NCBI GenBank assembly: GCA_026874595.1
Contig: CM049309.1
Location: forward strand, 30,257,033-30,321,032
DNA length: 64,000 nucleotides
DNA from: Sipunculus nudus
Lineage: Eukaryota; Annelida; Sipuncula; Golfingiida; Sipunculidae
Direction of reading: 5' to 3'
The notes under the pieces are model-generated. The model did not search any database, had not been told where the DNA came from, and saw only the letters and a program-made list of their open reading frames with translations. Positions 1-12,810 of the stretch are shown here, in pieces. The stretch's first letter is position 1; each line of letters starts with the position of its first letter. A program made the position numbers and the translations under genes.

Positions 1-1226
1 ACGGAATATTATAATTCCAGAGCAAAGTATACTTGGTTAAAAAAAATATCGATCACTTGAAAAAACCGTTTGTAGCTGAAACCGTCGGTTATCACCTTTT
101 TTTTTTTTTTAATCCAGTTGAACGTCAAGTCTCGCATCCCTCGGAGTACTTTTTTATCAGAATGAATTGATTTTAACTGATTATAAAGGCGGCCAGTCGA
201 GTCTTAGGTGACGACATTCGTGACTGTGACTTTTGAATATGTAAACTGAGTAAGTGTAATAAAATAAAATGCTTACCCGTGGTGCAGGCTAGGAACAGAT
301 AAACACGAGCACAGCGGGTCCTGTGTTTCACGAGGACCCAGCTGTACAAGCAAATGAAGCCATTTCTGATTTTCAAGAACAAGTTTTCGGCAGATCAAAT
401 TCATGCGCCGGACGTCTTTTGTCGCGGGGTCGGATGCAGCGTGAGATAAAAAAAAATCAACGTATATAGCATTTCTCTCTGACTGAGTGGACTCCAGCCC
501 TTATTCACTGGACAGGTAGTAAAATCCCTTTTTCCTAAGTATCCAAGTGATTAAAAAACCTAACTTAAACAGCCGAAAACGTATAACTAAAACAGCTATA
601 ATGTCAATTTTTTTTCTCAGTTTCCCTTATACTTTTCTTCCCTGATATATATACCATCTATACATGCATAATATTAATTTATTCTCCATGTCTTAGTAGA
701 GGTTCACATGATATATGTATATAAAAACAACCTTGTGTTTTAGCTGCCATTTATACAGCTTATCAAAAGTCAATAGTATTCAGAACTATTTGTTGTCAAA
801 CCGTGGGTCTCTTAAAAAATATCAGAATCTGACATTTGAGTTAATTTTGTCAGAAAATAAGTAGCTTATAGAACTTATAAGAAAGACCATTGCTGTGTTA
901 TAAAAAATAGATGGGAAGGAGGTATAGCCTGAGGGTTTAACCTTCGCTTTCCTTCTCAAATTATGGTCTCGTCTGGAACACAAAAGGGGAAACCTAAACA
1001 GAATCTTACAGACTTCAACTACAGTACTGTAGAGTATCGTAAATTCATAAAGACATTTATAAATTTATGAAGACAGGTATCATGTTTCTCATCATCATTT
1101 TATCTTCTTCCTCGTGCACAGATGGCGTCACCTACTGGTTATTAACTTAATAACCTTATAACTCGTGCAACATATGAAATAGACAGACAACATTGCCTGA
1201 AATCGACATACAGTCAGAAGAGGATA
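1..1226. other. AT-rich intergenic or intronic DNA, no confident gene
   Basis: The stretch is mostly low-complexity AT-rich sequence with a poly-T run near 100-111. On the minus strand a donor-like site (CACCACGG|GTAAGC, GT at 276-275) ends a short non-repetitive segment of roughly 80-130 bases that is open in more than one frame. This could be the end of an exon of a minus-strand gene, but no clear acceptor was found, so it is not called as one. Confidence 0.3.
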
Positions 1227-1413
1227 CAGGGGAATGGTCCGGGGCGTAAGGACTCCCCTTTTTGTCAGCCACCGCAACCTTTTTTAAGGGGTTTGGATAA
1301 ATTTTTGCGGCATGGATCCCCCTTTTCTGGACCTGGGGACCTTTTTTAAGTTTAATCTTAAGTCCTCCTGGCTTGAACCCCCTCCTTTTCCTGAATACCT
1401 GGATCCGCCCCTG
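1227..1413. mobile_element. Short TIR element with CAGGGG ends
   Basis: The 187-bp segment begins CAGGGGAATGG and its other end reads, on the minus strand, CAGGGGCGGATCCAGG. The CAGGGGCGGATCC terminus recurs in this window (a related CAGTGGCGGATCCAG end at 27405), so this is a dispersed family. CAG...CTG termini are typical of hAT-superfamily non-autonomous elements. No clean 8-bp target duplication is visible, so the superfamily is a guess. There is no coding capacity. Confidence 0.5.
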
Positions 1414-3505
1414 TACAGAAGAATAATATGACTTCAAATCGATTTTTTTCTGTTATTATATGAAACGGTTTTTAGACTTAGTTTCTATCTGACAGCAACG
1501 GCTATGCCAAAGAAAAATATTTGTAGAATATATGAATAAATAATGGTAAATTCTTTTTTACGTTGTTGTAAAGTTTTTATTCTTCAGTCCGGCATTGAGA
1601 ACTTCTGAATATAGTGGCGTTGTGCAAACAAAAAAAACTACCATACAAGCTATGTTTCAAGTGTCAGCGGCCTTATGACAGGAATTCACAAACAGGAGTT
1701 CACCAAAAGGACTGTTCACCGCGGCCGGCCATATGGGCAGTGTGGGCCTAGGTCACAATGAGAAATAGGTCCTCGGTTTCCATGATCGTAATCAAATTGC
1801 CCCGGCAGCCAAGTGAGACCGGCGTTTATGTAACAAATGTCAATACGACATATTAAATTAGGAAGTGCAGCGTAACAGGCACTCTCAGCTTTCACTCTGG
1901 CAATGGAGAAATGTCATCTTTAGACAAACGAAGGCGAGGAATAAAGACCACGTCCATAACATAAGAGTTACCCACATTTACAAATCCTCTCAGAGTTAAA
2001 AAAAATAATATCTATTGAACCTATAACTTAACGCTTGACTAAAAAAAGATTTAATAAAAGTTTATTCTGTGGGCGATCTTGAAACAAGTTTATTTCTTAC
2101 TTTTTGATAAAGATTGCGTTGAGTTGTTTTTTTCTAGAAAAAAAAAACACATTAGAAGAGAAGACAGACTTAAACGAAAAGTACATATTTATTGCTGGGA
2201 GTTATGTGTGTAGGTTAAGATAGGTGTCAGATTGTATTTTAATTTGTGGTTGTTTGTTTTTGTAGCATTAAAAAGTAGGTGTGTGTATGGATGCGGATGT
2301 CGAAAAGTCAATGTGTGGGCGTTTAGGTGTAAAAATGTTCGGGTGTGTGGGTGTCAAACGGTATGTGGATGTGTGGGTGTAGGCGTCAAATTACCGTCTG
2401 CTCGGAACCCCCCCCCCCCCCCCCCCAGACACACACACAACTGGACGAGTAGACGTCGCCCTGGCGCCATTAACCCTATAAAACTCTCCAAGCTCTTAAC
2501 TACACAGCCGCGACTTGGTAAAAGCGGTAAGGATCATGCAGGGAACACTGAATACGAACTGAAAATTTTAACAGTGGAAAAAAATCATATTTTCAACGCA
2601 AAACGTATACTCAGTTGGTGGTAGAATTATATAGCTAGTACAGGTACACCATACACTGCGACACGTCTCCGTCTCCGTCACAGTCATTACAGATATAAGC
2701 ATCAAACATCGTCCATGATCATGAACAAAAAAAAAATCATTGTTTAAAGGTAAAAAAATACGGCTTGTCTGATAAAGCTCAATCGGTATAAACTTTGGAA
2801 CATTATTAAAAATACCTGCTGAACTTGTTTATCATATCTGTCTGACCCCGAGTCATGAACGAAGCAGACTGCAGAATGTAGTCAGCTCCACTATGACACA
2901 ATATTGTTTCTGGTCATAAACAGAAGCAGGTTTACCATAAACACCATTAATATGAGTTTTTGAACTTATACATAAACTTTTAAAAGATCTAGTTGAAAAA
3001 AAATGTATTTGTTCAGATGGTATCTAACTAATTGATTAATAACTTTAAATAAAGGCTTTAGCTTAAATAAACATTTGTACAGATTCTTTTCAGAAATTGA
3101 TTTATGACTGACTTCACATTTTTGGTCTTTAGGATAAGTTCATTAGGCTTCCAAGCTGATTCTTTATCAGTCTCGCCTGTGTATAGTTACTCTCATGCAC
3201 AAAAGTACAATGAGTGATATATTCATATTGGAAACACATACTCCAAGTTGTCTTCAAGTATTTTTCTGTACAAGCCATGCAGTCAAGTGCTAAAATTTTC
3301 ATAATCAACAACAAGTTGAAGGAGGGGCTTACACGCATTCAGTAGATTACCGTCATCTCGATCTCTGTGAAAGACGTTAGTCAGTCCTCACATATTTGTT
3401 CTGTTTTCTTGAAATATATTTCTTGAAAGCAATAATTTTTATTGATTTACCATAATGTTTAAAAGTTTGAAATTTGACCAAAAACCTCTTGGCTCTCTGG
3501 CTCTC
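1414..3505. other. Non-coding stretch with degenerate GT repeat and poly-C run
   Basis: About 2270-2400 is a degenerate GTGTGGRTGTG-type repeat. It is followed by a run of about 19 C (2408-2426) and a short CA repeat. The 130-residue plus-strand ORF over this segment is a product of the repeat (GCG/CVCGC-like composition) and is not called. The rest is AT-rich with no recognisable gene. A more balanced patch at 1660-1890 is unassigned. Confidence 0.4.
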
Positions 3506-3510
3506 TCAAA

Positions 3511-5296
3511 GCACAGGAACAAGGGCTAGAGTCCATCTCAAAGCATGAGAGAGCACGGGAGCTAGGGCTACAGTTCGTCTCAAAGCATGAGAGAGTACGG
3601 GAGCTAGGGCAAGAGTCCGTCTCAAAGCAGGAGAGAGCACGGGAGCTAAGGCTAGAGTCCGTCTTAAAGCATGAGAGAGTACGGGAGCAAGGGCTAGAGT
3701 CCGTCTCAAAGCATGAGAGAGTACGGGAGCTGGGGCTAGAGTCCGTCTCAAAGCATGAGAGAGTACGGGAGCTAGGGCTAGAGTCCGTCTGAAAGCATGA
3801 GAGAGTACGGGAGCTAGGGCTAGAGTCCGTCTCAAAGCATGAGAGAGTACGGGAGCTAGGGCTAGAGTCCGTCTGAAAGCATGAGAGAGTACGGGAGCTA
3901 GGGCTAGAGTCCGTCTGAAAGCATGAGAGAGTACGGGAGCTAGGGCTAGAGTCCGTCTCAAAGCATGAGAGAGTACGGGAGCTAGGGCTAGAGTCCGTCC
4001 TAAAGCATGAGAGAGTACGGGAGCTAGGGCTAGAGTCCGTCTCAAAGCAAGAGAGAGTACGGGAGCTAGGGCTAGAGTTCGTCTCAAAGCATGAGAGAGT
4101 ACGGGAGCTAGGGCTAGAGTCCGTCTCGAAGCATGAGAGAGTACGGGAGCTAGGGCTAAAGTCCGTCTCGAAGCATGAGAGAGTACGGGAGCTAGGGCTA
4201 GAGTTCGTCTCAAAGCATGAGAGAGCACGGGAGCTGGGGTTAGAGTCCGTCTCAAAGCATGAGAGAGCACGGGAGCTAAGGCTAGAGTCCGTCTTAAAGC
4301 ATGAGAGAGTACGGGAGCTAGGGCTAGAGTCCGTCTCAAAGCATGAGAGAGTACGGGAGCTAGGGCTAGAGTTCGTCTCAAAGCAAGAGAGAGTACGGGA
4401 GCTAGGGCTAGAGTCCGTCCTAAAGCATGAGAGAGTACGGGAGCTAGGGCTAGAGTCCGTCTGAAAGCATGAGAGAGTACGGGAGCTAGGGCTAGAGTCC
4501 GTCTCAAAGCATGAGAGAGTACGGGAGCTAGGGCTAGAGTTCGTCTCAAAGCATGAGAGAGCACGGGAGCTGGGGTTAGAGTCCGTCTCAAAGCATGAGA
4601 GAGCACGGGAGCTAAGGCTAGAGTCCGTCTTAAAGCATGAGAGAGTACGGGAGCTAGGGCTAGAGTTCGTCTCAAAGCATTAGAGAGCACGGGAGCTAAG
4701 GCTAGAGTCCGTCTCAAAGCATGAGAGAGTACGGGAGCTAGGGCTAGAGTTTGTCTCAAAGCATGAGAGAGTACGGGAGCTAGGGCTAGAGTCCGTCCTA
4801 AAGCATGAGAGAGCACGGGAGCTAGGGCTAGAGTCCGTCTCAAAGCATGAGAGAGCACGGGAGCTAGGGCTAGAGTCCGTCTCAAAGCATGAGAGAGTAC
4901 GGGAGCTAGGGCTAGAGTTCGTCTCAAAGCATGAGAGAGCACGGGAGCTAAGGCTAGAGTTCGTTTCAAAGCATGAGAGAGCACGGGAGCTATGGCTAGA
5001 GTCCGTCTTCAAATATGAGAGAGTACGGGAGCTAGGGCTAGAGTTCGTCTCAAAGCATGAGAGAGCACGGGAGCTAAGGCTAGAGTCCGTCTCAAAGCAT
5101 GAGAGAGCACGGGAGCTAGGGCTAGAGTCCGTCTTAAAGCATGAGAGAGTACGGGAGCTAGTGCTAGAGTCCGCTTAAAGCATGAGAGAGCACGGGAGCT
5201 ATGGCTAGAGTTCGTTTCAAAGCATGAGAGAGCACGTGAGCTAAGGCTAGAGTCCGTCTCAAAGCATGAGAGAGCACGTGAGCTAAGGCTAGAATT
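3511..5296. repeat. 42-bp minisatellite, about 42 copies
   Basis: The array is head-to-tail 42-bp units of the form AGAGTCCGTCTCAAAGCATG + AGAGAGTACGGGAGCTAGGGCT. Common variants are gtac/gcac, tctca/tctta/tctga, gtcc/gttc and aggg/aagg. A three-unit block carrying the gctggggtt variant occurs at 4201 and again at 4537, an offset of exactly eight units, so segmental duplication has occurred within the array. Because 42 is a multiple of 3, two of the three minus-strand frames stay open. The longest (3506-4984, 492 residues) repeats the 14-residue unit LRRTLALAPVLSHA. No coding role is established. Confidence 0.95.
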
Positions 5297-8200
5297 GTTA
5301 TAATTGGGTAGCAATATCTGGATAGTTGACATGTATAGCGGTTTCATGAAAATGGCTAAAAAAATAGCTAAACGTTGTGCTGATATCTTCAGGCTTGAAC
5401 GAAAACAGGGACTGTACCTTTCCATTTGATTCTTATTTATATAACCACGATTAAAGTCGAGATGTAATCTATATGAACTACAGTTATTCTCTAACTGGGC
5501 AGGGTGTCTAAGTGGAACTGTGAGAGAGAGAGAGGAGTTCTGACTTTTAAATAGTTATTAATTAATATATTGAGAGCTCATAAAAAAATCCCTAGAATCC
5601 ACACATACAAAAATCCTTTTGCTATATTAATAATAAAACGAACATCAGTTATATAAAAATGTGAAACGTCTGAGTTATCAATCAGGCTGGTTATTACTAA
5701 ATACCCATTTGTAAATTGTTGCTCACCAAAACCGTATTGCACAAGGTCAAACAGTTTGAATGCAGTATCAATAGTTCCGGTATGCTCAAGTTGAAGAAGA
5801 AATACACGCCTCACAGTTCCTATTATCTTCGCGTATTATATCTACTGTGGGGCTGTTACTATGCTACAGGATTATATCCAGACTGTATTACTCCGCGCTG
5901 GGCTACTTAGTGTGTGTCTGAGTGGTCCAATAACAGGAATGAAGTCTTCTGCCTGATACAATTTCCATAGTAACTTAGTTATCTTTTACGTTTTTGGCTT
6001 AAGGGGGTGGATTTTGTGTTAAACTGGATAAGATGAACCCACCTATATTTATATAACTCGGAGATACACTCAACGAATCTCTTTTAACCCATATAATGAT
6101 AAAAGGAATCCTAAATTCCTAAAACTTAATTTAAATATGATTTTTCAATTTCAATTGCGCAAGCCTTTAGGACGATCCATGTTTTTGCACGAGTCCACTC
6201 TGCAAAAAAAAAAAAAATCTTCAACTTATGCTTATAGCTTTATATTCAGGATGTGGATTTTGGTATATAATATTCGCAAGTTCGCGTGTTCTATACGGCC
6301 GATATTAGTAATCACTTATCTCTGAACCCGGCTATATATAATGTAATAAATAATCTTTTTCAGTTAAATACTTCGTTTTTATTTGTTTATATAGTTTAAA
6401 TATAAGAAATTATATTCTATTCTTTTGGTATTGACGATTAATTCATAAGATATCATTTAATGAATGCTTAAAATGTGTAGTTTCATATCATACGTATTTA
6501 TCATAAATGATGTTCATCTACTAGCTTTCATTCAGTGACTTCCGAAAAAGCCAAGATTATCTTGAAAACATATAGTCCTTCCAAACATTTGTATTATCCA
6601 TTTGAACAAATATTCAAGTGGGTTCTCTTGGTGTATTTTTTTTGTTCTGACGAATCTTTCATATATCATATTAAACTCTAATTATGACGTAATTTGATGT
6701 CTAGGATATTTTTCTTTGTCATTTTTATCTATTAAAATAAACAGCATATTATCCGTTCTTGCACTGACACTGGTCCGCGTGCCTTCGGTCGGGTTTGTGC
6801 CGGACGGTTATTCGATAGGCCGAGTTGACATGAGCCTAACTGACTGGCGTAGTTTCTGATAAATGGCGCGTCGATAGCCCCTTTGCGAAATAATGTCCAA
6901 TTTCACTGGATTTAGGAAAATAATGGAAAATGACCCCTTAAGCAATCACTTGGCATCGTTCGCGATACTTCAATACCAAAAACGGGCAATCCGTGAAGTG
7001 GCCATACAGAGGACTGCCACCGTCAATTATAATGTTCAGTCAACTCTACGTAATTATTAAGATAAAAAAATATAAATCTGGTTACCTCGCGTGAACAAAA
7101 TAGCAGGGCTACTGCTTAACTATATCATAATCCTAAAATAACACAAGCTCAAGGACAAGAAGATAACGGGCGTTTTTAAAGTTTCTGATATAGTGGCTAA
7201 ATTTAACATATGTTTGGCAAATACATGCATCTTGGAACCGTTATAGTTGATTAGTGTAACTAATACTGAATAAACATAAAATAAGCAAATAGTTCGCCGG
7301 GCATTTGCCAACAATTATTGTGGCCATAAAATATATATATGTTACATGGTAAATGTTGAAAATCTGTGAACCGGAGCTCTTTCACGTGAAGCTTTCAAGA
7401 CAGTTCACGTTGAGTTGTTGATATGCTTTAAGACCACGTAATTCTTGACTATTATAGTCTTGCTTCAAGTTATACAACTAATTTACTTTTCATGTTTCAA
7501 TGTTTTGTATATTATATAAATGTATCAGTGAATCAGACCCACGATGAAACATATTTCCTATATAAAGTAAACAGGACATGGTGATTTATGAAATATCGCA
7601 TGGTTAAATTCAAATTCCGTAAATTTGTTTTTTTTTTATATTATGATATAATATTGCATTTCTTGAACATATAAAAACCTTCAAACTAGGCATGTAAGGT
7701 TCAACAGTATACCTGGTGGTCATTCGATATACCTAAACGATTCTGAAGATATTTGAGCATTTCGAAATTCAGAGTTGTGATAATCAAAATGTAAACGATA
7801 CTTCTGATTAACTACAACATACTGTTAAGCACTTAATTTCAATAGTAAAATAACCGCACCATAAAAATAACTATATAAATATCGCCAAATTCTATACATT
7901 TTATTTGCAACACCATTAATGAATAATATAATATTCGTTTAACGGAAATATATCATAGGACACGAAGGTCCATGTGTGTACTACCTGAATACATGATTTC
8001 AGTGCGAATGTTACCAAGCGGGTCGAGCTGTGGGACCACATGAGACGTGACGGCCGGATATGCCAATACGGGGAAATTGTCAGGTCGTCAAAGAGCCTTG
8101 AGACGCCTTAATATGCAAATATCACGGATTCACCATACGGACTTTACAGGGCTTTAGTGATAGGAGCTGGCACTGAGTTAAGTCTATCGGTACATGGAAT

Positions 8201-8618
8201 CACGTTTTATTTTAAGCATTTTATTAGTAAACGCAAATACTAAAGCTCAGGCAGGGCTAATGACGTCGTTGCAGCTCGTATCTAATCGATCCAAACTTTA
8301 CCCAGGGCTTTACACGAATTGTCCCGTGTTAAAAAACGATTCATCGATGTTTGCACACTGTATAACAAAGTTTAATTTTTATAGGATGTTCAAACATGGT
8401 ATCTTACCCGAGTACTAACAAAACAAAATGTCTACCTTGTATGACTATATACGTTTTAAGGCTCGACTTGACATGCTTGGTTTGATATAATATAAATTAC
8501 GTCCACTCGACAAGAGAAGCGAAAAAATAAATAGTTTGTGTTCACAATAACCAAGAATTCAGACATAGTTTCTTGTATCCAAGCGAAAAGTTTAATTTCA
8601 TACGCACGAAAAACTTAC
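5297..8618. other. AT-rich DNA with no recognised gene
   Basis: The stretch is low-complexity A/T-rich DNA with short GA repeats near 5521. Two patches of more balanced composition, about 6760-7030 and 8010-8180, could be conserved non-coding sequence or undetected exons. No open frame with paired splice signals was found in them. Downstream exons of the candidate minus-strand secreted gene (start at 8741) would have to lie here or further left, but none was identified. Confidence 0.3.
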
Positions 8619-8741
8619 AGTAGTAAGGCCACGGGACACACTGAATGCTGAAGCCTTGATGTGCCTTGAGATGTACAGTGAGAGTATCAGCCAAGAAACA
8701 AAAGTCGATGAGCGCTGACCCATTGCCATGAGAGTCGCCAT
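8619..8741 (-). CDS. Candidate first coding exon of a secreted protein (unknown)
   Basis: On the minus strand an ATG at 8741 opens a 41-codon frame that ends exactly at a consensus donor (ACTACT|GTAAGTTT, GT at 8618-8617) in phase 0. The peptide looks like a signal sequence: a short N-region with arginine at residue 10, a hydrophobic core around residues 13-24 (TFVSWLILSLYI), and an A-S-A motif at residues 30-32 suggesting cleavage before Phe33. An upstream AAACAG could act as an acceptor, which would make this exon 2 after a 5' UTR exon, perhaps the CpG-rich segment ending at 10721. The mature protein is not found and the family is not recognised. The alternative is chance. Confidence 0.4.
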
Positions 8742-10720
8742 CAGAGTGAAGATTAAAACAAAATAAAAACTGTTTAATTTTTTAAATAATTCAAGAGATA
8801 CTGCTTTTTAAAAAAAAACAAGAGTAGTCGTGTACCATCGTTTCTGAAGATCTTAATTTGCTGCTCTGGGGAATTCGGTGTTTTCTCACTTTTTAAGCAC
8901 TGTAACATTCTGAAGACACTTTAATTTGGAAATAGTAATACAATGTATGAAAATCGGGAAATTTTCTCACACCTTTAAAATCCTTCGATACTCAAAAGAG
9001 GGTTCGTTAACAAATAAGTGAGTGTAAAGCTAGCCTGAAGGCAGAGGGTTATATCAGAAAGTCCTGATGTAGGCAACATTTTATAGCCGAATACGCAATC
9101 ATTAACAGTATTAGATTGTCAAACTCAACTGTCGTCACATCAGCTGGTTTAAGAATGGACTAATATAGGGGGTTGTTCTTTCGATTGCGCATACTAGACA
9201 AATGCTGCAATAAAAAGTTTGGTTATGAGTGAGAAACTTCCTTTATGCTGGCTAACTTAAGGTCATTAACTATTACCATTAATAATTTGACCCCAGTCTT
9301 TCACAAGCACCATAATCGGAGAACTACGTACAACATTCCTCAACAAGGAGCGTAAAAAACCCTGCTTCTCTGTATGTCCTCTAATCTGCCCTACTGGGCT
9401 GCTGTCCTGTTAGCGCCACTTCGGTCCTCTGGCAAGGGTGCCTTACATCTTGCATTGAGGACTGCACTACATGTAAGACTCTATGACAATGTAAATATTT
9501 TCGTCATTTTTGAAAACGCTTTATGACCAACAAGTGCGCTGTCATTTGACATAATCCTGACGTATCGTTAGCCTTTTAAGAATACTTTCTACCACACCTA
9601 CCATGTGCGAGAACAATTCCATTTTAACTCAGCATATTAGTAAATCCCTCTGCATGTTTTTGTATTTCTGACCGCATGAATACAAGCATGGCTCACACGG
9701 GTTACTGGACGCAGCCAACTTGTACGCGATACAGCAAATGACTCGTTACCATAGATAAGGACTTTCATTTGTGGTTTAATTTTGGTTTTGTGTTAATTTA
9801 TAATTCGTAGCCTTATATTAAGATTATCAGCTGTTTATCAAGATGTTAATGCAAAAGGAGGAATAACCGTTACAGTACATTCCCCCGTTCGGCTATTATC
9901 GTGACTCAAGTTTGGCTAACCAACCTAATATAAATGCCAATTGAGTCGTGTTTTCACGGCTACTGTTCCGTAACTTCCCCTGCCGGACATCGGTAGTGAT
10001 ACCATTCCAACCGGTAACTAAACAATGCGGAGATTTAATCTATTTTATTTAATTTAACAATATTTCTGTCATGACAAATAATTGTTTTACAAGCTGTATA
10101 TCTATTGATTTTAAAATCATATGCACATTATAAGAGAGTTTGATCGAGTCGTATTGTATTTCAAATTTACATTTAGTCCACTTTCCATTTGGTGTATATA
10201 TGGATTTGTGTTCACGTATTTTTGTTAACTATCAACTAAAAATCACTCTGGCGATTTTAAAGCTTGTTTTGGGTAACTTTCGTTTATTTGCAGACCAAAT
10301 TTATAAATGAAAATCTAGCAAATGGTTGAAACAACAAAATCAAAAATAAAAAAAAAAATAAAAAAACAACAAAATATGTCTCTCCTTCCACAAATATGTT
10401 GATTAAGAATCCTTATACAGCGCACAAAAAAGGTTATATTAAACAGAGAACCCCCGAGTCTTATATGAATTCTTTTCATGTGTAGAAGACGAGTTTAGTG
10501 TTCCGATATCAATGCATTTGTAAAACGTAAGATAGAAAAATGTTGTCGTTAAAAACTGCCTTTAAACATAGTTTAAAGGATTTTGTTTTCAATTTTTATT
10601 TTATTTAGAACCATTCCACTTTATTCTTAATACATATTCATATAAAAAAGAATGGAAGAAAAAAATCTAATTACAGCACATGCTGAAATTTAGCAATAAT
10701 TATTGAAAAGTTTAACTCAC
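8742..10720. other. Unassigned stretch between candidate exons
   Basis: This would be intron 1 if the segment at 10721-10990 and the exon at 8619-8741 belong to one minus-strand transcript. It holds mixed-composition unique DNA and A-rich tracts (10340-10375). No ORF with splice support or recognisable element was seen. Confidence 0.3.
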
Positions 10721-10990
10721 CACAGGCCAGATAAAGGCTTCAGGCTTCTGTTCGTGTTGTTTGAATACGCCCTTGTGGGAGCGTACTTGCCTTCCTTCCG
10801 CCTTTGAAGCCCTCCTGTCGTCTGCTTTGCCTGTGTCTGCGCAGCTGTCTTCCCGCGTCTTCTGGAAGTTGGCAATGCAAGCTGTAACTGTTACGCTGCT
10901 CCGTGCTTGCTCAACCGACGGCCGATCGCTGAAACATTGCCGGGACGCCGGGGATTGGCACTTTATGAACGGTGTATGGGCGTCAAACTG
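10721..10990 (-). promoter_or_regulatory. CpG-rich segment with a donor; possible 5' UTR exon or promoter
   Basis: This is the most GC- and CpG-rich unique block in the first 12 kb. On the minus strand it ends at a consensus donor (GCCTGTG|GTGAGTTAAA, GT at 10720-10719). It has no long minus-strand frame, which fits a non-coding first exon or promoter-proximal sequence. The candidate signal-peptide exon lies 2 kb downstream on the same strand with an AAACAG acceptor-like site before it. The pairing is an inference. A 76-residue plus-strand ORF over the same DNA has no splice or homology support. Confidence 0.3.
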
Positions 10991-12062
10991 AAGTCAGGGA
11001 GGACCGCCTAATTTAATATTATCTCCCAATCAATATCGACGAAAGCCATTAGCCACTACGTAGGTGAGATCTTAGCAACTCACAATCCGTTCCTTAATAT
11101 TCCTGAAAGCATTGGTCACCGTTGTTGCAATGTTCGCTGATAATACCTGAAGAGTTTGTATTCAGGCACTCTCTTGTCTTCAATACCATGTTCACTTTAG
11201 TTCTTCACAAGATGATGTGCTAATGATCAGTCTGACTAATTCGCAAAGAAACAGAGCTGGGTGAAAAGTAATGCCATGGAGACCACAGGAAGATGAATTA
11301 ATACCACCTGCCTTGTGTTATATGTGGCTAAAGTATTGGGCCGCATCTGGCAAACTAACTATAACATATAATTGCCGACCGTCACGGCGATGTTTTATTC
11401 TGATCACAAGATAATTCAATAATAAACACTGAAAGTTTCCCCAGGAGCCCTCTTACTTGAGTTCTGTCTCTTACTGAATCCAGTTAAAGGGACGGACCGT
11501 TCACTTATCTGATATGTCGACTGGCAGGTAATGACATAATGTGCAAAAACTTTCCAAGGGAATGTCACCAGAAGTATTTATTGTCTTAACAGAGACATGC
11601 GGAGAACAGTTGTATCGGTATCTACAGCGGCCAAGCCATGACAGAGGGAGATACTTGGTCTGACGGTGAGCTAGGCGACTGGAAGTTAAACACTTTAAAA
11701 TTTCTGTTTATAGTTACAATTAGTAATCACAATGAGATATTCACAATATAGATATAAGAAATAAATTAAAAAAGGCTAGTGCTGGAGGTTAAAATCCTTA
11801 GCTCACACCCACACACACACACACAGTAAATAACCCCTCCGAAATTCTAGGTGTGTCGGACACATGATATATCTATATGAAATTTGTATAGAAAATATAT
11901 ATTCTAATTTAGAGAAACTGACATAATGCATACACCAGAGGAGTATTGCGTAAAAGGTGTATTTTTTCTACCTGACAGTGACCAAATTGGTCAGGTCTGT
12001 GGAATAAAGCAGGCGAGGTGGTGACGTCATAACCAGCGATTTTTATTTCAGATAGTCCTTAC
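10991..12062. other. Unassigned unique DNA
   Basis: The stretch is mixed-composition sequence with a CA repeat at about 11808-11825 and a short inverted repeat (ACCTGAC ... GTCAGGT) near 11970-11998. No gene was recognised. Confidence 0.3.
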
Positions 12063-12174
12063 CTGGCTGCCCAGACCTGTTTATGGACGTGATCATTTTG
12101 CCCGAGTAGAAAGTGACGTCGGCCAGGAGATCCGTGTGTATGTGGAGTGGTCTTTTTGCACCCTTACATTGAAG
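12063..12174 (-). CDS. Candidate internal coding exon, unknown protein
   Basis: On the minus strand, 112 bp lie between an acceptor (GACTTGCCATTCAG|CT, exon starts at 12174) and a consensus donor (GGGCAGCCAG|GTAAGGAC, exon ends at 12063). The frame enters in phase 0 and leaves in phase 1. The peptide has ordinary globular composition (contains HIHTDLLADVTFYSGK and MITSINRSGQP). No family was recognised. It cannot splice straight to the candidate exon at 8619-8741, whose simple acceptors need another phase, so the two either belong to different genes or are separated by missing exons. Confidence 0.35.
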
Positions 12175-12724
12175 CTGAATGGCAAGTCGGTATAAAGAGA
12201 TGGTTTGCCGAGTTAGTTTCTGATGAATTTCCCACATTACATATTAAGGTACCACAATTTGACATTTTATTATGAAACATGAAAATAACTATTCTTTGAA
12301 TGTACGTGCCCACACAAGACGAATGAAAGATCTTTTCATGGTAAATTTGATTAATTTTGTTAAGCATGCTTTCATTTAAAACTTTAGTAAAAACTTTTTT
12401 AATCTAAAATGGTAGACCGATCAATGTGACGCTATGCAGGAGGGATCCTGTCAAGTCAGCATTGCGTGTGCTATGTTTTTCTTTTGCACTTGTTTTACAT
12501 TTTGATTTATTTTATCTTTAAGAAAATTGTGCATTCCATTAGATATATCTTTATAGAACTCCTGATTATAAACTTTCAAAAGTAAATTAAACACTGTTAG
12601 AATTTATAAGACAAGAATGAGCAGTCATTGTTAAGAATTTTATCGATTAATCATAACTTTTTTTAATGTTTAATGTTGTTTTGTTTAATTTCGAAGTAGT
12701 GAAAAAGAAATTAGAAACTACTAA

Positions 12725-12735
12725 AATATATATAT

Positions 12736-12794
<59 letters not shown>
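12725..12794. repeat. (TA)n microsatellite
   Basis: The TA dinucleotide tract lies immediately upstream of the miniature LTR element. Similar tracts elsewhere in the window are listed under their host structures. Confidence 0.95.
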
Positions 12795-12798
<4 letters not shown>

Positions 12799-12810
12799 TA
12801 AGAGAGGGTG

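Noticed and set aside
2232-2624. 130-residue plus-strand ORF
   Set aside because: Composition follows the degenerate GTGTGG repeat and poly-C run; no splice or family support.
3511-5296. CRISPR array or telomeric repeat (GCTAGGG words)
   Set aside because: Units are contiguous with no unique spacers, and the period and sequence do not match TTAGGG; it is a plain minisatellite in an animal genome.
3506-8741. A multi-copy neuropeptide precursor made by joining the signal-peptide exon (8619-8741) to the 42-bp array
   Set aside because: The signal exon ends in phase 0. The obvious acceptor at the array edge (ATTCTAG near 5297) would read CCT TAG and stop at once, and the array has frame breaks near 5010 and 5170.
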